Assembly: GCA_025175895.1 (NCBI GenBank)
Contig: CM045989.1
Span: forward strand, 19,151,928-19,215,927
DNA from: Wurfbainia villosa
Lineage: Eukaryota > Streptophyta > Magnoliopsida > Zingiberales > Zingiberaceae
Direction: 5' to 3'
Length of the DNA stretch: 64,000 nucleotides
The position numbers were made by a program, and so were the translations under genes. Position 1 is the stretch's first letter, and each line of letters begins with the position of its first letter. The notes beneath the pieces were generated by a model. That model was not told where the DNA came from. It saw only the letters and a list, made by a program, of their open reading frames with translations, and made no database searches. Positions 44,567-56,380 of this stretch are shown in pieces.

Positions 44567-45364
44567 CACGTGCGAAGCATGTACGTGTTTCATTTTTTTA
44601 GTTTTTATATTAGATATAAAAATTACATATTTTTATGTTTCTGTAAATTTTCTATTTTTATAGAATTTTTGGGTATTTTTCTTGAAGAGTCAAAGCAACG
44701 AGTGTTGGGACACTTGTAGGCTTCAACCATCGAGAAAAACTCTCCGAAACGGTGAGTTCTCGCTTTTGGTTTTTGGGATAGCAACTTAAGTCATTGTAAG
44801 ATTGTAGTAGAGACACTCGCAAAGTTTATTTTGCGAGTAGGGGCACTTCCCCTATCCCCGAAAAGGGCCTTGTCCCGCGATCGCACCCGGAAACCGCTTA
44901 GCGGGACCGTTACGGAGAGGTGACTCATAAAATTAAAAAAAATAGGAAAAATTATAGAAATTTTCTGTAAAAATACATAATTTAGAATTATGTATAATTC
45001 TGTGATTGTCATGTCCCAAGAACCCCAATTTGATTGAACGTTAATGTGTTGTAATTCATAATACGGCCTGCATGCCATTTTTGTGGTTATGCGTGTTGTG
45101 TGTATGCGACCTGCGTGTCGTGCCTCTTCTTTTGAAATTTTAGTTGTAAATAGTTTTAGACTCGAATGTAACTCGAGTTTCATATTTGTAATGTACAAAA
45201 TGGAGCGGTGAAAAGTCCACTTGTAGACGAAGTTACGAGAAGGGTGCCGACGACACATGGCGGTCAAAGGAAGCACTTGGAGAAGCCGCTAGTCCTAGGT
45301 TGACCGTCCGATCTTCTCATTGGTTTGAGAAGATGGTAGTAGGGCCATGACCACATCACAGTTG

Positions 45365-45366
<2 letters not shown>

Positions 45367-45426
<60 letters not shown>
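45367..45426. repeat. TA microsatellite followed by a T run
   Basis: About 15 TA dinucleotides followed by about 30 T. Length is likely to be unstable and error-prone in assembly. Confidence 0.95.
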
Positions 45427-45429
<3 letters not shown>

Positions 45430-45867
45430 TGTATGTATATGATGCATGCTAGTAGAATAATGTTTGTATGTATATGATGTATGCTAGGATATTTTTCTTG
45501 TATGTATATGATGCATGCTAGAATAATGCTTGTATGTATGTGATGCATGCTAATATAGGATAATAAAGGCCTTAATGCGTATATGATACACATTACGATT
45601 AGATTAGATCTTAATCGAATCAACTCATAAATGCCTACCAGGTCCTTGATACCCATCACTACCTCGATCATTTGTAGTTGTTGAATCTGCCAAAGTAGAG
45701 GAACGTATATTATCTTGGTAGGGTGCGGAGGGACAATCTTGGTCCCGCCTATCACAGCTTGGGTTAGAGTAAGCTCAATTAGATTGAATAAAACTAGTTA
45801 ACTCAATTGGATCGAGTAGAACTATAGGCATATTCCAACCGTTGGAAAGATAGGATAAGATCGCATT

Positions 45868-45917
45868 TACACTAAATCTTGGGCAATTTAGCCAAAGCTA
45901 ACTCAAGGTCTTTTGTA
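45868..45917 (+). other. Leader hairpin 1 of element B
   Basis: The apical part 45878-45907 pairs CTTGGG with CTCAAG (one G-U) and, inside it, TTAGC with GCTAA around the loop CAAA. After an internal loop, the flanking TCGCATTTAC (45861-45870) pairs with GTAAATGTGG (45915-45924). The apical sequence is nearly identical to hairpin 2, while the outer arms are unrelated to it. Confidence 0.7.
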
Positions 45918-45983
45918 AATGTGGGTCTTGATCCTATAAATAAGAGTTGCATAGAGATGTAATCGGTAATGTGTTACCCACCG

Positions 45984-46037
45984 ATCGTACTAAGTCTTGG
46001 GCGATTTAGCCAAAGCTAACCCAAGGCTTAGTATGAT
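45984..46037 (+). other. Leader hairpin 2 of element B
   Basis: The apical part 45996-46025 pairs CTTGGG with CCCAAG and TTAGC with GCTAA around CAAA. The outer arms ATCGTACTAAGT and GCTTAGTATGAT pair along all twelve positions, with two G-U pairs. It lies 118 bp after hairpin 1. Confidence 0.75.
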
Positions 46038-46221
46038 GTGGATCTTGTCCCGCAAGAATTATAACTAGTTTGTATGAATCTAGTAATGTGGTTTGACCAC
46101 ATTCATAACTCGATTCTATAACATTTCTATAATTCAGTGGGAGCATCATTTGATTAAAGGCCTAATTAAATGATAAAAGGAATATGATATTAATTCTCTG
46201 CATTGTATGTTATAGATTACT

Positions 46222-47070
46222 ATGTCGACAAACACGAACACTCTCTCTCTGCGTTCTGTCCTTGAGAAGGACAAGCTTAATGGAGCAAATTTCCTAGACT
46301 GGTACAGGAACCTGAGAATCGTTCTCACCCAAAAAAGGAAACTGTACATCCTGGAGTAGCCCATTCCGGAGGCACCTCCTGCCACTGCCTCGCGAGCTAA
46401 CAAAGATGCTTACAAGAACCATCAAGATGATGCATTAGATGTGTCATGTCTAATGCTCCGACCATGAACTCTGAGCTTCAGAAGCAACACGAGTTCATGA
46501 ATGCTTATAATATGGTTGGACATCTTTGTCAACTATATCAAGGACAAGCAAGGCATGAGAGATATGAAGTCTTTAAAGCATTATTTGGGTCCAAAATGCA
46601 AGATGGGACTCCCGTAGGTCCATATGTACTCAAGATGATTGGGTACGTAGAAAACCTACAAAGGCTGGGATTCCCACTTGGCCAAGAGCTAGCCACTGAC
46701 CTGATCTTGCAATCATTGCCACAAGCCTACAATCAATTTGTCATGAATTACAACATGAATTAAATTGATAAGCCACTGCCTGAGATGCTCAGCATGTTGA
46801 GAACTGCTGAGCTCAACCTTAAGAAAGGAAAATCTGACTCCATTATGATGGTGCAAAAGAAGAAAGGCAAGGGCAAGCCTAAAGGTGAGGGAAAGTCCCA
46901 AGCCAAGGGCAAAGGAAAAAAACTTAAACCCAAAGGAGGGGTGGCCAAGGAAGGGGCTTGCTTCCACTGCAAGGAAGCTAGACACTGGAAGCGTAACTGC
47001 AAGGCATACCTGGAAGATCTTAAGAAGAAGAGAAGTGAGACTTCTACTTCAGGTATAAATGTTATAGAAG
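46222..47070 (+). pseudogene. Element B gag (copia)
   Basis: Starts 'MSTNTNTLSLRSVLEKDKLN' at 46222, then 'NFLDWYRNLRIVL', a stop at about 46357 and a frameshift near 46450. It continues in the frame of 46446-46763 ('HERYEVFKALFGSKMQDGT') and, after a stop, in 46785 onward, with Lys/Gly-rich text and an intact CCHC knuckle CFHCKEARHWKRNC at about 46965-47005. The knuckle is the RNA-binding element. Gag and pol share a frame from here. Confidence 0.88.
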
Positions 47071-48244
47071 TCAATCTATCTATTTCTTCATCATGGGTAT
47101 TAGATACTGGATGTGCATCTCACATTTGTACCAATGTGCAGGCGCTGAGAAATAGCAGGGCATTGACAAAGGGCGAGGTGGACCTACGAGTAGGCAATGG
47201 AGCAAGAGTTGCTGCTGTTGCTGTAGGAGCTTATGATCTATCTCTGCCCACTGGACTTGTACTAGAAGTAGATGAATGTTGTTATGTGCCTACTTTAACT
47301 AAGAACATAATTTCGGTTTCTTGTTTGGACAAGAAAGGATTTACATTTATAATAAAGAACAAATGTTGTTCAGTTTATTTAAATGATATGTTCTATTGTA
47401 GTGCACCTCTAATGAACGGACTCTACTTTCTAGACTTAGAGAGCCCTATCTATAACATAAGTACCAAAAGGTTCAAGTCAAATGAGTTGAACCAAACCTA
47501 TCTCTGGCATTGTCGCTTAGGTCACATAAATGAGAGTCGCTTATCTCAGCTCCATAAGGATGGGCTGCTAGACTCATTTGATTTTGAATCATATGAGACA
47601 TGCGAGTCTTGCCTTTTAGGCAAGATGACCAAGACTCCTTTAGTGGACACATGAAAGAAAGACGGACTTGTTAGGACTTATACATAGTGATGTATGTGGC
47701 CCTTTCAATGTTCTTGACTAGAGGTGTTCTGGTACTTCATTATATTTACTGATGACTTCAGTAGATATGGTTATGTGTATCTTATGACACATAAATCAGA
47801 ATCCTTTGAAAAGTTCAAAGAATTCAAGAATGAAGTACAAAACCAGCTTGGCAAGAGTATTAAGATACTTCGATCAGATCGAGGTGGTGAATACCTTAGC
47901 CATGAGTTTCGTGACTATCTAGCTGAGTGTGGGATTCTATCCCAACTCACTCCTCCTGGAACACCACAGTGGAATAGTGTATCCGAAAGGAAGAATCGTA
48001 CCTTATTAGATATGGTACGATCTATGATGAGTCACACAGATCTTCCTATATCCTTTTGGGGATATGTTCTAGACACAACAGCCTTTACCCTTAACCGTGT
48101 ATCATCCAAGGTTGTGATAAAGACACCATATATGATATGGACAGGGAGAAATCCCAAGATATCTTTCATGAGGATTTTGGGTTGTGAGGCTTACGTTCAA
48201 CATCAAGATTCAGACAAACTGGGACCCAAATCCGATAGGTGATA
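47071..48244 (+). pseudogene. Element B protease and integrase
   Basis: Protease active-site block 'WVLDTGCASHIC' (about 47095), 'LTKNIISVSCLDKKGF', pre-integrase zinc block 'YLWHCRLGHINESR' (about 47500) and 'CESCLLGKMTK'. A stop at 47652 and a shifted stretch hold the first catalytic Asp ('LIHSDVCGPF', about 47675). The core resumes at 47724 with 'TDDFSRYGYVYL', 'LRSDRGGEYL' (second Asp) and 'NSVSERKNRTLLD' (Glu, with the usual Gly changed to Ser). It ends at the stop at 48240. Confidence 0.9.
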
Positions 48245-50024
48245 TTTTGTTGGATATCCCAAGGATACAAAGGGATATTACATCTACATTCCCAGTCAGC
48301 ACAAAGTGTTTGTAGCAAAGACTAGGGTTTTTCTAGAAAGGGATTATATTTCTAGAAAAACTAGTGGGAGTACGTTCGATCTTGAAGAAATTCAAGATAA
48401 GGACCATAGCACTGAGGCCTTGATGGAGGTTGAATAGGAACCACAAAGTGTTGTGGGTGATGAGATTGTTGAACAAAGAGTTGTGGAACAACCACCTGTT
48501 CATATAGACCTACCTCTTTGCAGGTCTGATAGGGTACGTCGTCAGCCTGAGAGATATTCATTTCTCTTGTCTGACCATGATGACGTTATGCTCATTGAGA
48601 ATGAGCCTACCTCCTATCAGGAAGCTGTGATGAGCCCAGATTCTGAGAAATGGCTAGAGGCCATGAGGTCCAAGATGGAATCCATGTACACCAACCAAGT
48701 ATGGACTTTGGTTGATCCACCTGAAGGGGTCAAACCCATTGGGTGTAAGTGCGTCTTTAGGAGAAAGACTGACATGGATGGACTTACGCATACCTATAAG
48801 GGTCGATTGGTGGCTAAAGGTTTCAAGAAAATTCATGGTATTGACTATGATGAAACCTTTTCTCCAGTGGCGATGTTTAAGTCCATTCGGATCTTGCTTG
48901 CTATTACAAATACCACGATTATGAGATCTGGCAAATGGATGTCAAAACCGCATTTTTGAATGGAAACTTACTCGAGGATGTGTACATGACACAACCTGAG
49001 GGTTTTGAAGATCCACAGCATACTGGGAAAGTATGCAAGCTGCAAAGGTCCATTTATGGGCTAAAGCAAGCCTCTCGGAGTTGGAATCTTCGATTCGATG
49101 ATGCGATCAAATAGTTTGGTTTCATCAAGAATGAAGATGAACCCTGTGTCTACAAGAGGGTTAATGGGAACACCGATGTCTTCCTTGTATTGTATGTGGA
49201 TGACATACTACTCATTGGGAATGACATCCCTTTGCTATAGTCTGTGAAGACTTGGCTGGGGATGTGCTTCTCAATGAAGGACTTAGGTGAAGCAGCCTGT
49301 ATTCTAGGCATCAAGATCTATAGAGATAGATCTAAGAGATTGCTTGGCCTAAGTCAGAGTTCATACATTGACATGGTATTACTACGGTTTGCCATGCAGA
49401 ATTCCAAGAAGGGACTTCTGTCGATGTCACATGGTGTGAGTCTTTCGAAGACTCAAAGTCCCTCTTCTAGAGAGGAGAGAGACCGCATGGATAAGATCCC
49501 TTACACATCTTTTATAGGATCTATCATGTATGCCATGCTGTGTACTCGTCCTGATGTCTCGTATGCTTTGAGCATGACGAGTAGATACTAGTCAGATCCA
49601 GGTGAGCGTCACTGGATAGCAGTCAAGAATATTCTTAAGAACTTGAGAAGGACTAAAGAATATTTCTTGATATTTGAAGGCGATGAGGAGCTAGCTGTAA
49701 AGGGTTACAGCAAAGCCAACTTCCAAACTGACCAGGATGATTATAGATCACAGTCAGGGTTTTGCTTGAATGGTGGCGTTGTGAGCTGGAAGAGTTCCAA
49801 GCAGGACACAGTTGCTGATTCTACAACAAAGGCCAAATATATCAGTGCTTTCATCTCATTCGAGAGATCATCGATAGAGGAGATGTGAAGATTTGCAGAG
49901 TACCCATAGAGGCTAACATCGCAGATCTCTTGACTAAGGCTATGGAACAGACAAAGCATGATGGTCACACTAGGTCATTGGGTATTAGATAGTACGGTGA
50001 TTGGCACTAGTGCTAGTGGGAGAT
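48245..50024 (+). pseudogene. Element B RT and RNase H, with deletion
   Basis: Linker to 48430, then RT with 'CRSDRVRRQPERY', 'WTLVDPPEGVKPIGCK', 'GIDYDETFSPVAMFKSIRIL', a frameshift at about 48910, 'EIWQMDVKTAFLNGNLLEDV', 'SIYGLKQASRSWN' and the catalytic YVDD at 49193-49204. RNase H begins 'VKGYSKANFQTD' (Asp changed to Lys-Ala context) and 'SSKQDTVADSTTKAKYIS'. At about 49845 about 100 residues of RNase H are missing and the text jumps to 'HLIREIIDRGDVKIC'. The end matches the stub at 42566-42714. A short PPT-like GTGGGAG precedes the 3' LTR. Confidence 0.9.
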
Positions 50025-51813
50025 AGTTAGTGAAAGCCCTAGAGCCAATCATATGATGATTGTTGTATGGACTTTATTGTATCATATTCCTATTTATAAA
50101 GGCATGGTTATTATATTTACTTATATTGGTGCCAAATAACTAAATATAATAATGTCCTTGAGTAGTAGGTTCTTATCTATATCAATCGATTGGTTGAATC
50201 GATAATGAGATGATATAGAGAACACTACTCTTAATCATTCATAGTCGAGTATTAACATTCAGGGACAATGTTAATGCATAGAGACTAGCATGTAGGTCAA
50301 CACGATGACTTGATCTCACAAGTCATGGATATGAGATATCAAGTTAACACATGGGAATGCATTGGAGAATGTATACTGAATGACCCATCATGAGAAAGTA
50401 TCATGGATCGTTATATGAGTGTCATATACTTTCTCATGTGGCTATTAGTATGACTATTAGTCCTTAGACCTGAAGTCACCATGGTTCCCTAAATACGGAG
50501 TTGCATACTTTGGTTTCGTTAAACGTCACCCGTAAATGGGTGGACTATAAGGGCGATTACTGGGTATGTAACAAATTATGCGGAAGGATGTGAGTGATGT
50601 AGATGGGATCTATCCCTCCTATATGACGGGGGTGACATCGATATTCTTGATAGAGTGAGACCACGAAGTGCATGGCCATGCCCATATGGGTCAATATGAG
50701 ATATTGAGCTCATTTCATTAGAGTGAGTCTACTTGGAGTTCAAGATGTAGATTGTACCGAGGATGACACGGTCTATGCCTCAATTGGTCAATCTAGATGT
50801 CAAGGATAGAGGGACATTGTCACATATTGTGAGAGTCACAATTAGTAGTCACAAAGGTGATGTTGGAGCTCAACATTCTTGTAACTTGGGTAGCAATGAT
50901 GTGTTGCTAGATACCGCTCATTGCTTATGTTCCTAAATCGGTTTAGGGACATTGCCTACATTACAAGAACCTATAGGGTCACACACAAAGGGCAATTAGA
51001 TGGAGATTAGGTTCATATGATGAACCATGAAGATTAGGTTCATGGGATGAACTAAATTGGATTAAGAGTAATCTTAATTAGACTAATTGAGTTGGACTCA
51101 ATTTGATTCAAGTGTTGAATGAGTCTAATTTAGATTTGATTCATCAAAACAATTTAAATTAATGAATAGAGATCCATTAAATTAAAATTGACTTGAATCA
51201 AATGGTTGGATTTGATCAACCATGGGAGATAAGAGGTCAAGTTTGACTTGACTTGAGAGGGAAGATGAAAGGTCAAGTTTGACTTGACCAAATGCCATGT
51301 CATGATGATGACTTGGCAATGTTGGCCAATGATGATGCTCCACATCATCATTAACTTATCATGTGGTGCCACCTCATGAGAGAGACCAAGAGCCATTGGC
51401 TCTTGGAGTTACATGCAAGCATGTAACCCCCCAAGGTTAAAGTGGTCGGCCACTTCTTGATGAGGAGTGAATTGTTTTTGGGTAACTCCATCTTCTTCTT
51501 CCTTGGATCATCTTCTTCCTTGGCTCTCTTCCTCTCTTGCTCTCCCAATCCTCCATTACCGAGACCTTCAAGGAGTGCTAACACACTCAAGATTGTCTTT
51601 TCTCCACCTATTGCTTTGTGTGGATACCAATAGAGGAGTGTGCACTTGACACTCTCAAGTTTCGGCAATCCATTTGGACGAGCGGGAAAAGCGAAAGGCA
51701 TCGCATCAAGGGTAACTTCTTATCATGTAGATCTAGAGTAGATCTAAAGGTATTAAATACATACATGTTAGTTTTATTTTTTAAACTTTGCACGGATCGG
51801 AGGTTACCCAACA
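50025..51813 (+). repeat. 3' LTR of copia element B
   Basis: Aligns with 42715-44553. The first base is changed (AGTTAGTG for TGTTAGTG) and about 50 bp near the right end are missing before CCCAACA. The next five bases are AAATG. The left outer flank is the B stub, so no target duplication can be tested. Confidence 0.9.
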
Positions 51814-52238
51814 AAATGAAAGGACTTGTGCGTAAAGCCATTGTCCGAACCAAAGAGTTGGTTCGACTGAGGGGGTCTGAGAAAATCGGTCTGGGTGAAA
51901 ATGTCTCGGGGAGGAAGTTCAAGGGAATTGGCTCGGCCGAGCGGGTTTGTAGATTGGCTCGGTACGGAAAGTATAGGAATTGGCTTGGTAGGGCGGGTCT
52001 GGAGATTGGTTCGCGTCATTCTAGGAAGTCTAAGGTGAGAAGTCTAAGAGCTAGGCTAAGCCTAGGTGGTAGGTTTAGGTTAACTCTACAAAGGGCAAGA
52101 GGATGAAAGAAATGGACCAGAATATTTCCCAAAATGGTGGTGAGGAGTTTGTTACGCAATTGATTAGGACCCCACCTAATGCTAGGAGGAGTCTCCATGC
52201 TCCATTTCTGTAACATAATGATTCTCCAAGGAAGGAAG
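51814..52238. other. Unassigned target DNA left of element C
   Basis: About 425 bp with GGTTCG/GGCTCGG words recurring every 40-50 bp (51860-52010), suggesting a decayed tandem repeat. Open frames exist but none shows a domain. Element C is inserted at its right end. Confidence 0.45.
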
Positions 52239-54469
52239 TGTTAGTAACATATGAGAGATGTCCTAAGGCAATCGCCTTATGTTTGAACCATTTATATGAT
52301 AAATGAAGATTCACTATTTGAGTATACATGTTTCATGTATTTGATTAGATCTTAAACTCATTTACTGAATATCCTTGATACGATTCACAGCATGAGAGAA
52401 TTTGTGATTGGATCACAACTAGTGAGTATCTCTACATATGTAATTGTGATGTATCGGAATTATCCCTAGTCGATGAATTGATGGATTTGGACACCATTGA
52501 TTCTATCGATACTAGCACGAGGTATACTCCTTGGTGTATCCAAGCAGTTGATTCTCACTGGCTGGAGACATTGTGATGTCCGGAGTTAATCGTGGATGCT
52601 AATTATGGTAACTAGTTCATTAGAGTGACCAGCCGTAAGACTTCATATGGTTCTCTGCATATATAGATATGTTAATGAAGTTCTTACTGTAGCTTAAGTG
52701 CAATGTTCCTTTAACTTGCAGTATTCAAGTCATCTTGATCATAAAGACTTATGCTTTGACATCTTAAGCAAGCATCTCTGAGGAGATGTTGACCCGGGAT
52801 AATTGGGTATAAGTCGAAGTGATCGAAGGTGTTTGAATAGCCTATAAAGGATTCACCACTCCTTGCGAGGAGATGTATACCCATGGCCTCTCGTCGGACT
52901 GTTACTAAAGTCTTTGGCCAAAGCATTACATGTTTAGAGTAAGGTACTCTTCGATACATGTGCAGTAACTAGAATTCGTAGGACGAGGAAATGATACTTG
53001 GGCTAGGTGTGACGTAGTCAGCCTAGTGGGGACTGACATTATAGACCATATCCTGAACCAAGTGGGTATAAGATGAGTGAAGGGAATGGGGCACGATTCA
53101 TTCGAGCTGCTGAAGGGTTTCAGAAATAGTTCTGGATCAACCGTTGATCTTTTCGGTTAATTGGGGATCATGATGTACTACTAGGTGTCACTCATGATCG
53201 TTCTATAATTAATGGTTAATTATAGACGACCAACATAAACCAAGAACTTATTTGGTCACACGCACAACGAGCGTAATCCGAAGGATTTAAAACGAGCTTG
53301 AGAATGAGATTCTCAGACCCAGAGAAACTAGATTTGGTTGGACCAAACATGGAGCGAGCATGAAATCATTTCAGTCGCAATGGAAGCGTGGATGGGTCGT
53401 GTCTTATGAAGACATTATGGATGAACCAAATTGGTTTGGTTCTAATCTAATGGAGGAGAATAAACCAAAGGGTTTGGTTTGTTTTAAACGAATGAACCAA
53501 AGTTGGTTCGGTTCGTTTTAACTTAAAATAAACCATCATGGTTTGGTTTATTTTAACTTAAATTAATGGAGCGGGTTAACGGGCTTTTGGTTATGATCCG
53601 ATAACCGTTAAGAGAATTTGTTCTCTATAAAATAGGGCTTAAGGGTTTTTGTTAAACCCTAATCAAAGTCCAAGCAACCCTTAGTTGTCGCCCCCTCCTC
53701 TCCTTGGTGTAGTCGGCGCCAACCTAGTGTCGCCGCCCACCACCGCCCAGCTCCCTTGCCGGCGTCCAGAAGGTGTTGTCCTTCCCTCTTTCCGACGTCG
53801 AGCTGCTGCCGGAGAAGCTCCGGTGATCTCCTTTGGTCCGGCGACAAGGTGAGCCTCAACCTTCCTTATTTGGCCGGCCCCTATTCCTCCACCAAAGTTG
53901 TCCAGTTTTCTGGACAGCTTGTTTCCTTCTCGTCGGAGCATCGTTTGGACGACGTTTGGAGCTCCGACAGTGGTAGCCTTGCCAGGGATTCGATCTCCGA
54001 TAATCCTCATAGGTGGAGGACGAAGGATTCGTCAAACGGTTGACGAATACCTCTCCGGAGAAGCGAGTTTTTGAGCACTCATTTTGGATCCGAATTTTGA
54101 TTCGGATCGTGATCATCTCTCGATCACGTCGTCTTCAACACGAGGCTAGTAACCCGTACGAAGACGAGGCTCGTGACTTTGTGAAGTCATCCTGAAGATA
54201 CTCGGCGTGGATACGGATAGAGATGATTCTAGCGAGAATCATTCCGGTTGATGCCTTTCCCGCTACATGTGATACGTCAGGTATACGTAGTATAAATTTC
54301 CTTTTATTGAAAAAATTGAATTTACGATTATGTCTACACATATTGTACTATGCATGCGTGTGATGTGTGTGTTGTAATAAATTAGATTTATTATTTTATT
54401 CCTTCCGCTGTGCACATGTTTACGAAACATGTTCGAACACACACTCACCGCGGTGCCGGAAACCCAACA
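52239..54469 (+). repeat. 5' LTR of element C
   Basis: Starts TGTTAGTAACATATG and ends CCGGAAACCCAACA. TATAAAATA at 53626-53634 is the likely promoter. Upstream of it, TTTGGTTTG/AACCAAA words recur at 53410-53560 and can form small inverted repeats. It aligns closely with 58969-61200 throughout. Confidence 0.93.
53626..53634 (+). promoter_or_regulatory. TATA box in the 5' LTR of C
   Basis: TATAAAATA in a TTCTC-TATAAAATA-GGG context. The identical box is at 60356-60364 in the 3' LTR. Confidence 0.65.
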
Positions 54470-54470
54470 G

Positions 54471-54482
54471 TGGTATCAGAGC
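54471..54482 (+). promoter_or_regulatory. Primer binding site of element C
   Basis: TGGTATCAGAGC one base after the LTR end. Confidence 0.93.
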
Positions 54483-55760
54483 CCAGGTTGTGTTTCGACA
54501 TAATCGTAAAATTATTTTTGCGATAGTCATAATGATATTTCTGGAAATTTTCTACTTTTGGAAAGTTATAAGTATTTATGGAAATTTTTCAATTTTGGAA
54601 AGTCTAGAAGTATTTATGGAAATCTTCTACTTTTGGAAAGTTGGAAGTATTTATGGAAATTGATATTTTCCATAAATAAAATATTTGATTATATTTTGGA
54701 AATTTGTTTCCTAATTTAATCATGATTTGATTTGGGAAATCAAATCTTTAAATATTTTATTTCCACAAGTAGTTTTGATGATTTAGGAAATTGGTTTCCT
54801 AAATTGACTTTCCTTAATCAACTATTTCCACAAATAAAATATGTGATTAGATTTGGAAATTTGTTTCCTAATTTAATCATGATTTGATTTGGAGAATCAA
54901 ATCTTAAACATATTTTATTTCCATAAATAGTTATGACATATAAGAAAATTTTGTACATGACATAATTGTTTGTCATGTAATTGCATTAGATGCATATCAT
55001 TATGCCATGCGTGTCGTGACATGTAGATGTATGTCATGTATGTCATGCCATGTAGATAATAGTTATTTGCATGCAAAGAGGATGAGACATAAAAATCCTA
55101 ACTCAATATTAAAGCCTACACCTTCCATTAATATGGTTAGAACTAGAGTTCCGTTTCTTGTTCGGGTTGTTGGACTCTCTCCAAGCCCGACTCGAACCCA
55201 AACATGTTCAGACCATGGAATAGTTTAATACTAATATGGTAAGAGTCAGAGGTCAATCGTTAGCTTTGGTTGTTGGACTCTCTCCAAGCCGAGCTAATTG
55301 GTTGAATGCACTCTAACCATATTAAAACTATTTCTCGATTAATGGGTTGGCTTTAACCTGGAGCATCGGCTTGTTGGACTCTCTCCAAGGTCGATGTAAA
55401 GGGAGGTGAAGTTGGGTGCTATGCATATGATGCATACTTGTTAATGTGTTAACAACCCGATGTATATCTGAACATTCAATTAGTTGATAGCACATTGTGA
55501 TAGTTGCATATATGTGATATGCAATCGGTATAGTTGATACCTACCATCGTAGTTATGAATGGCTTGTTGGACTCTCTCCAAGGTTGTTCATATCTATGAT
55601 GGATATCAGCCCATTCGGAGATGGACCTACGATCTCCCGAAGTGATTTTGGGGTTTTTGAAATTCGAAAAATGAATGGGATTTATAAATGTATATTGATG
55701 CATTTTAAAATCATTTTCTCATATATGCTCGTTTTGTATTTCTAGGTTAATCGATTGATC
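54483..55760 (+). other. Untranslated leader of element C
   Basis: 1.28 kb without coding sequence. At 54537-54662 there are about three 41-bp units ('TATTTATGGAAATTTT', 'CTTTTGGAAAGTT'). At 54664-54930 an about 160-bp AT-rich unit is duplicated ('GGAAATTTGTTTCCTAATTT' at about 54700 and 54856). At 55165-55600 four copies of an invariant 19-mer hairpin occur. The gag ATG is at 55761. Confidence 0.8.
55165..55591 (+). other. Array of four hairpins in the leader of element C
   Basis: TTGTTGGACTCTCTCCAAG occurs four times (inner stem TTGGA/TCCAA, loop CTCTC, at 55170, 55273, 55374 and 55567), about 100 bp apart with one position empty. Each copy is enclosed by a different self-complementary outer stem: TCGGG/CCCGA; TTAGC-TTGG/CCGAGCTAA with one bulged base; CATCGGC/GTCGATG; and ATGAATGGC/GTTGTTCAT. 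The asymmetric internal loop TTG/G is constant. Changes in the outer stem are compensated on the opposite arm. Confidence 0.85.
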
Positions 55761-56380
55761 ATGACGTATTTGAATTTACGCACTATTTTGGATTCGAATA
55801 AATTGACTGGGTAGAACTTCTTAGACTGGCTTAGAAACTTGAGAATTGTTCTCAATGTTGAAAAGCTTGCAAATGTCCTCGAAGGACCTCTTCCCGCCCG
55901 TCCTAGTGACAATGCAACTCTGGACCAATTGTTGGTCTATCATAAACATGTGACTAATTCTAAAATGGCGAGTTGCATCATGCTAGCCACGATGGTACCT
56001 AAGCTATGGAAGCAGCATTAGCATATGGATGCTCATACCATAGTCTTTCATCATTATGAGTTGGTTGATGAGCAAGTGAGATTCGAAAGGTTCGAAGTCT
56101 CCAAGCTCCTCTTCACCTCTGAGATGCAAGAAGGTTCATCTGTGGTACTGCTCAACATGCTGAAGACTGTGGAGCCTTCTGTAAAGCATGAGTAGGGGAC
56201 GGTGTTGTAAATTGATTCCTCGAAGAAAGGTTCTAAGAGAAAGTCAAAGGAATAGCAGAAGGGGAAGAAAAGGCTAAAAAGACAGAACCAACTCAAAAGG
56301 GCACTTGCCATGATTATGGCAAGGAGGGTCATTGGCGAAGAAATTGCAAGATTTATCTTGAGTTCATGAAGAAGAATAAG
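55761..56380 (+). pseudogene. Element C gag (copia)
   Basis: The ATG at 55761 gives 'MTYLNLRTILDSNKLTG', a stop, then 'NFLDWLRNLRIVLNVEKL'. Stops follow at about 56020, 56192 and 56207. The RNA-binding knuckle near 56298-56350 reads C-x2-Y-x4-H-x4-C, so the second Cys is now Tyr. The rest is Lys-rich. Clearly inactive. Confidence 0.85.

Larger units (their letters stand above)
44567..46221 (+). other. Long untranslated leader of element B
   Basis: About 1.66 kb without coding sequence. It holds a (TA)n then T-run microsatellite (45367-45426), four 32-36-bp repeats of 'TTGTATGTATATGATGCATG' (45427-45556), and two long hairpins (45865-45920 and 45984-46037) described separately. The gag ATG is at 46222. 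Confidence 0.8.

Noticed and set aside
51618..52106. 162-codon plus-strand ORF across the end of the B 3' LTR
   Set aside because: It starts in LTR DNA and runs into flank with GGCTCGG repeats. No homology or codon pattern supports a gene.
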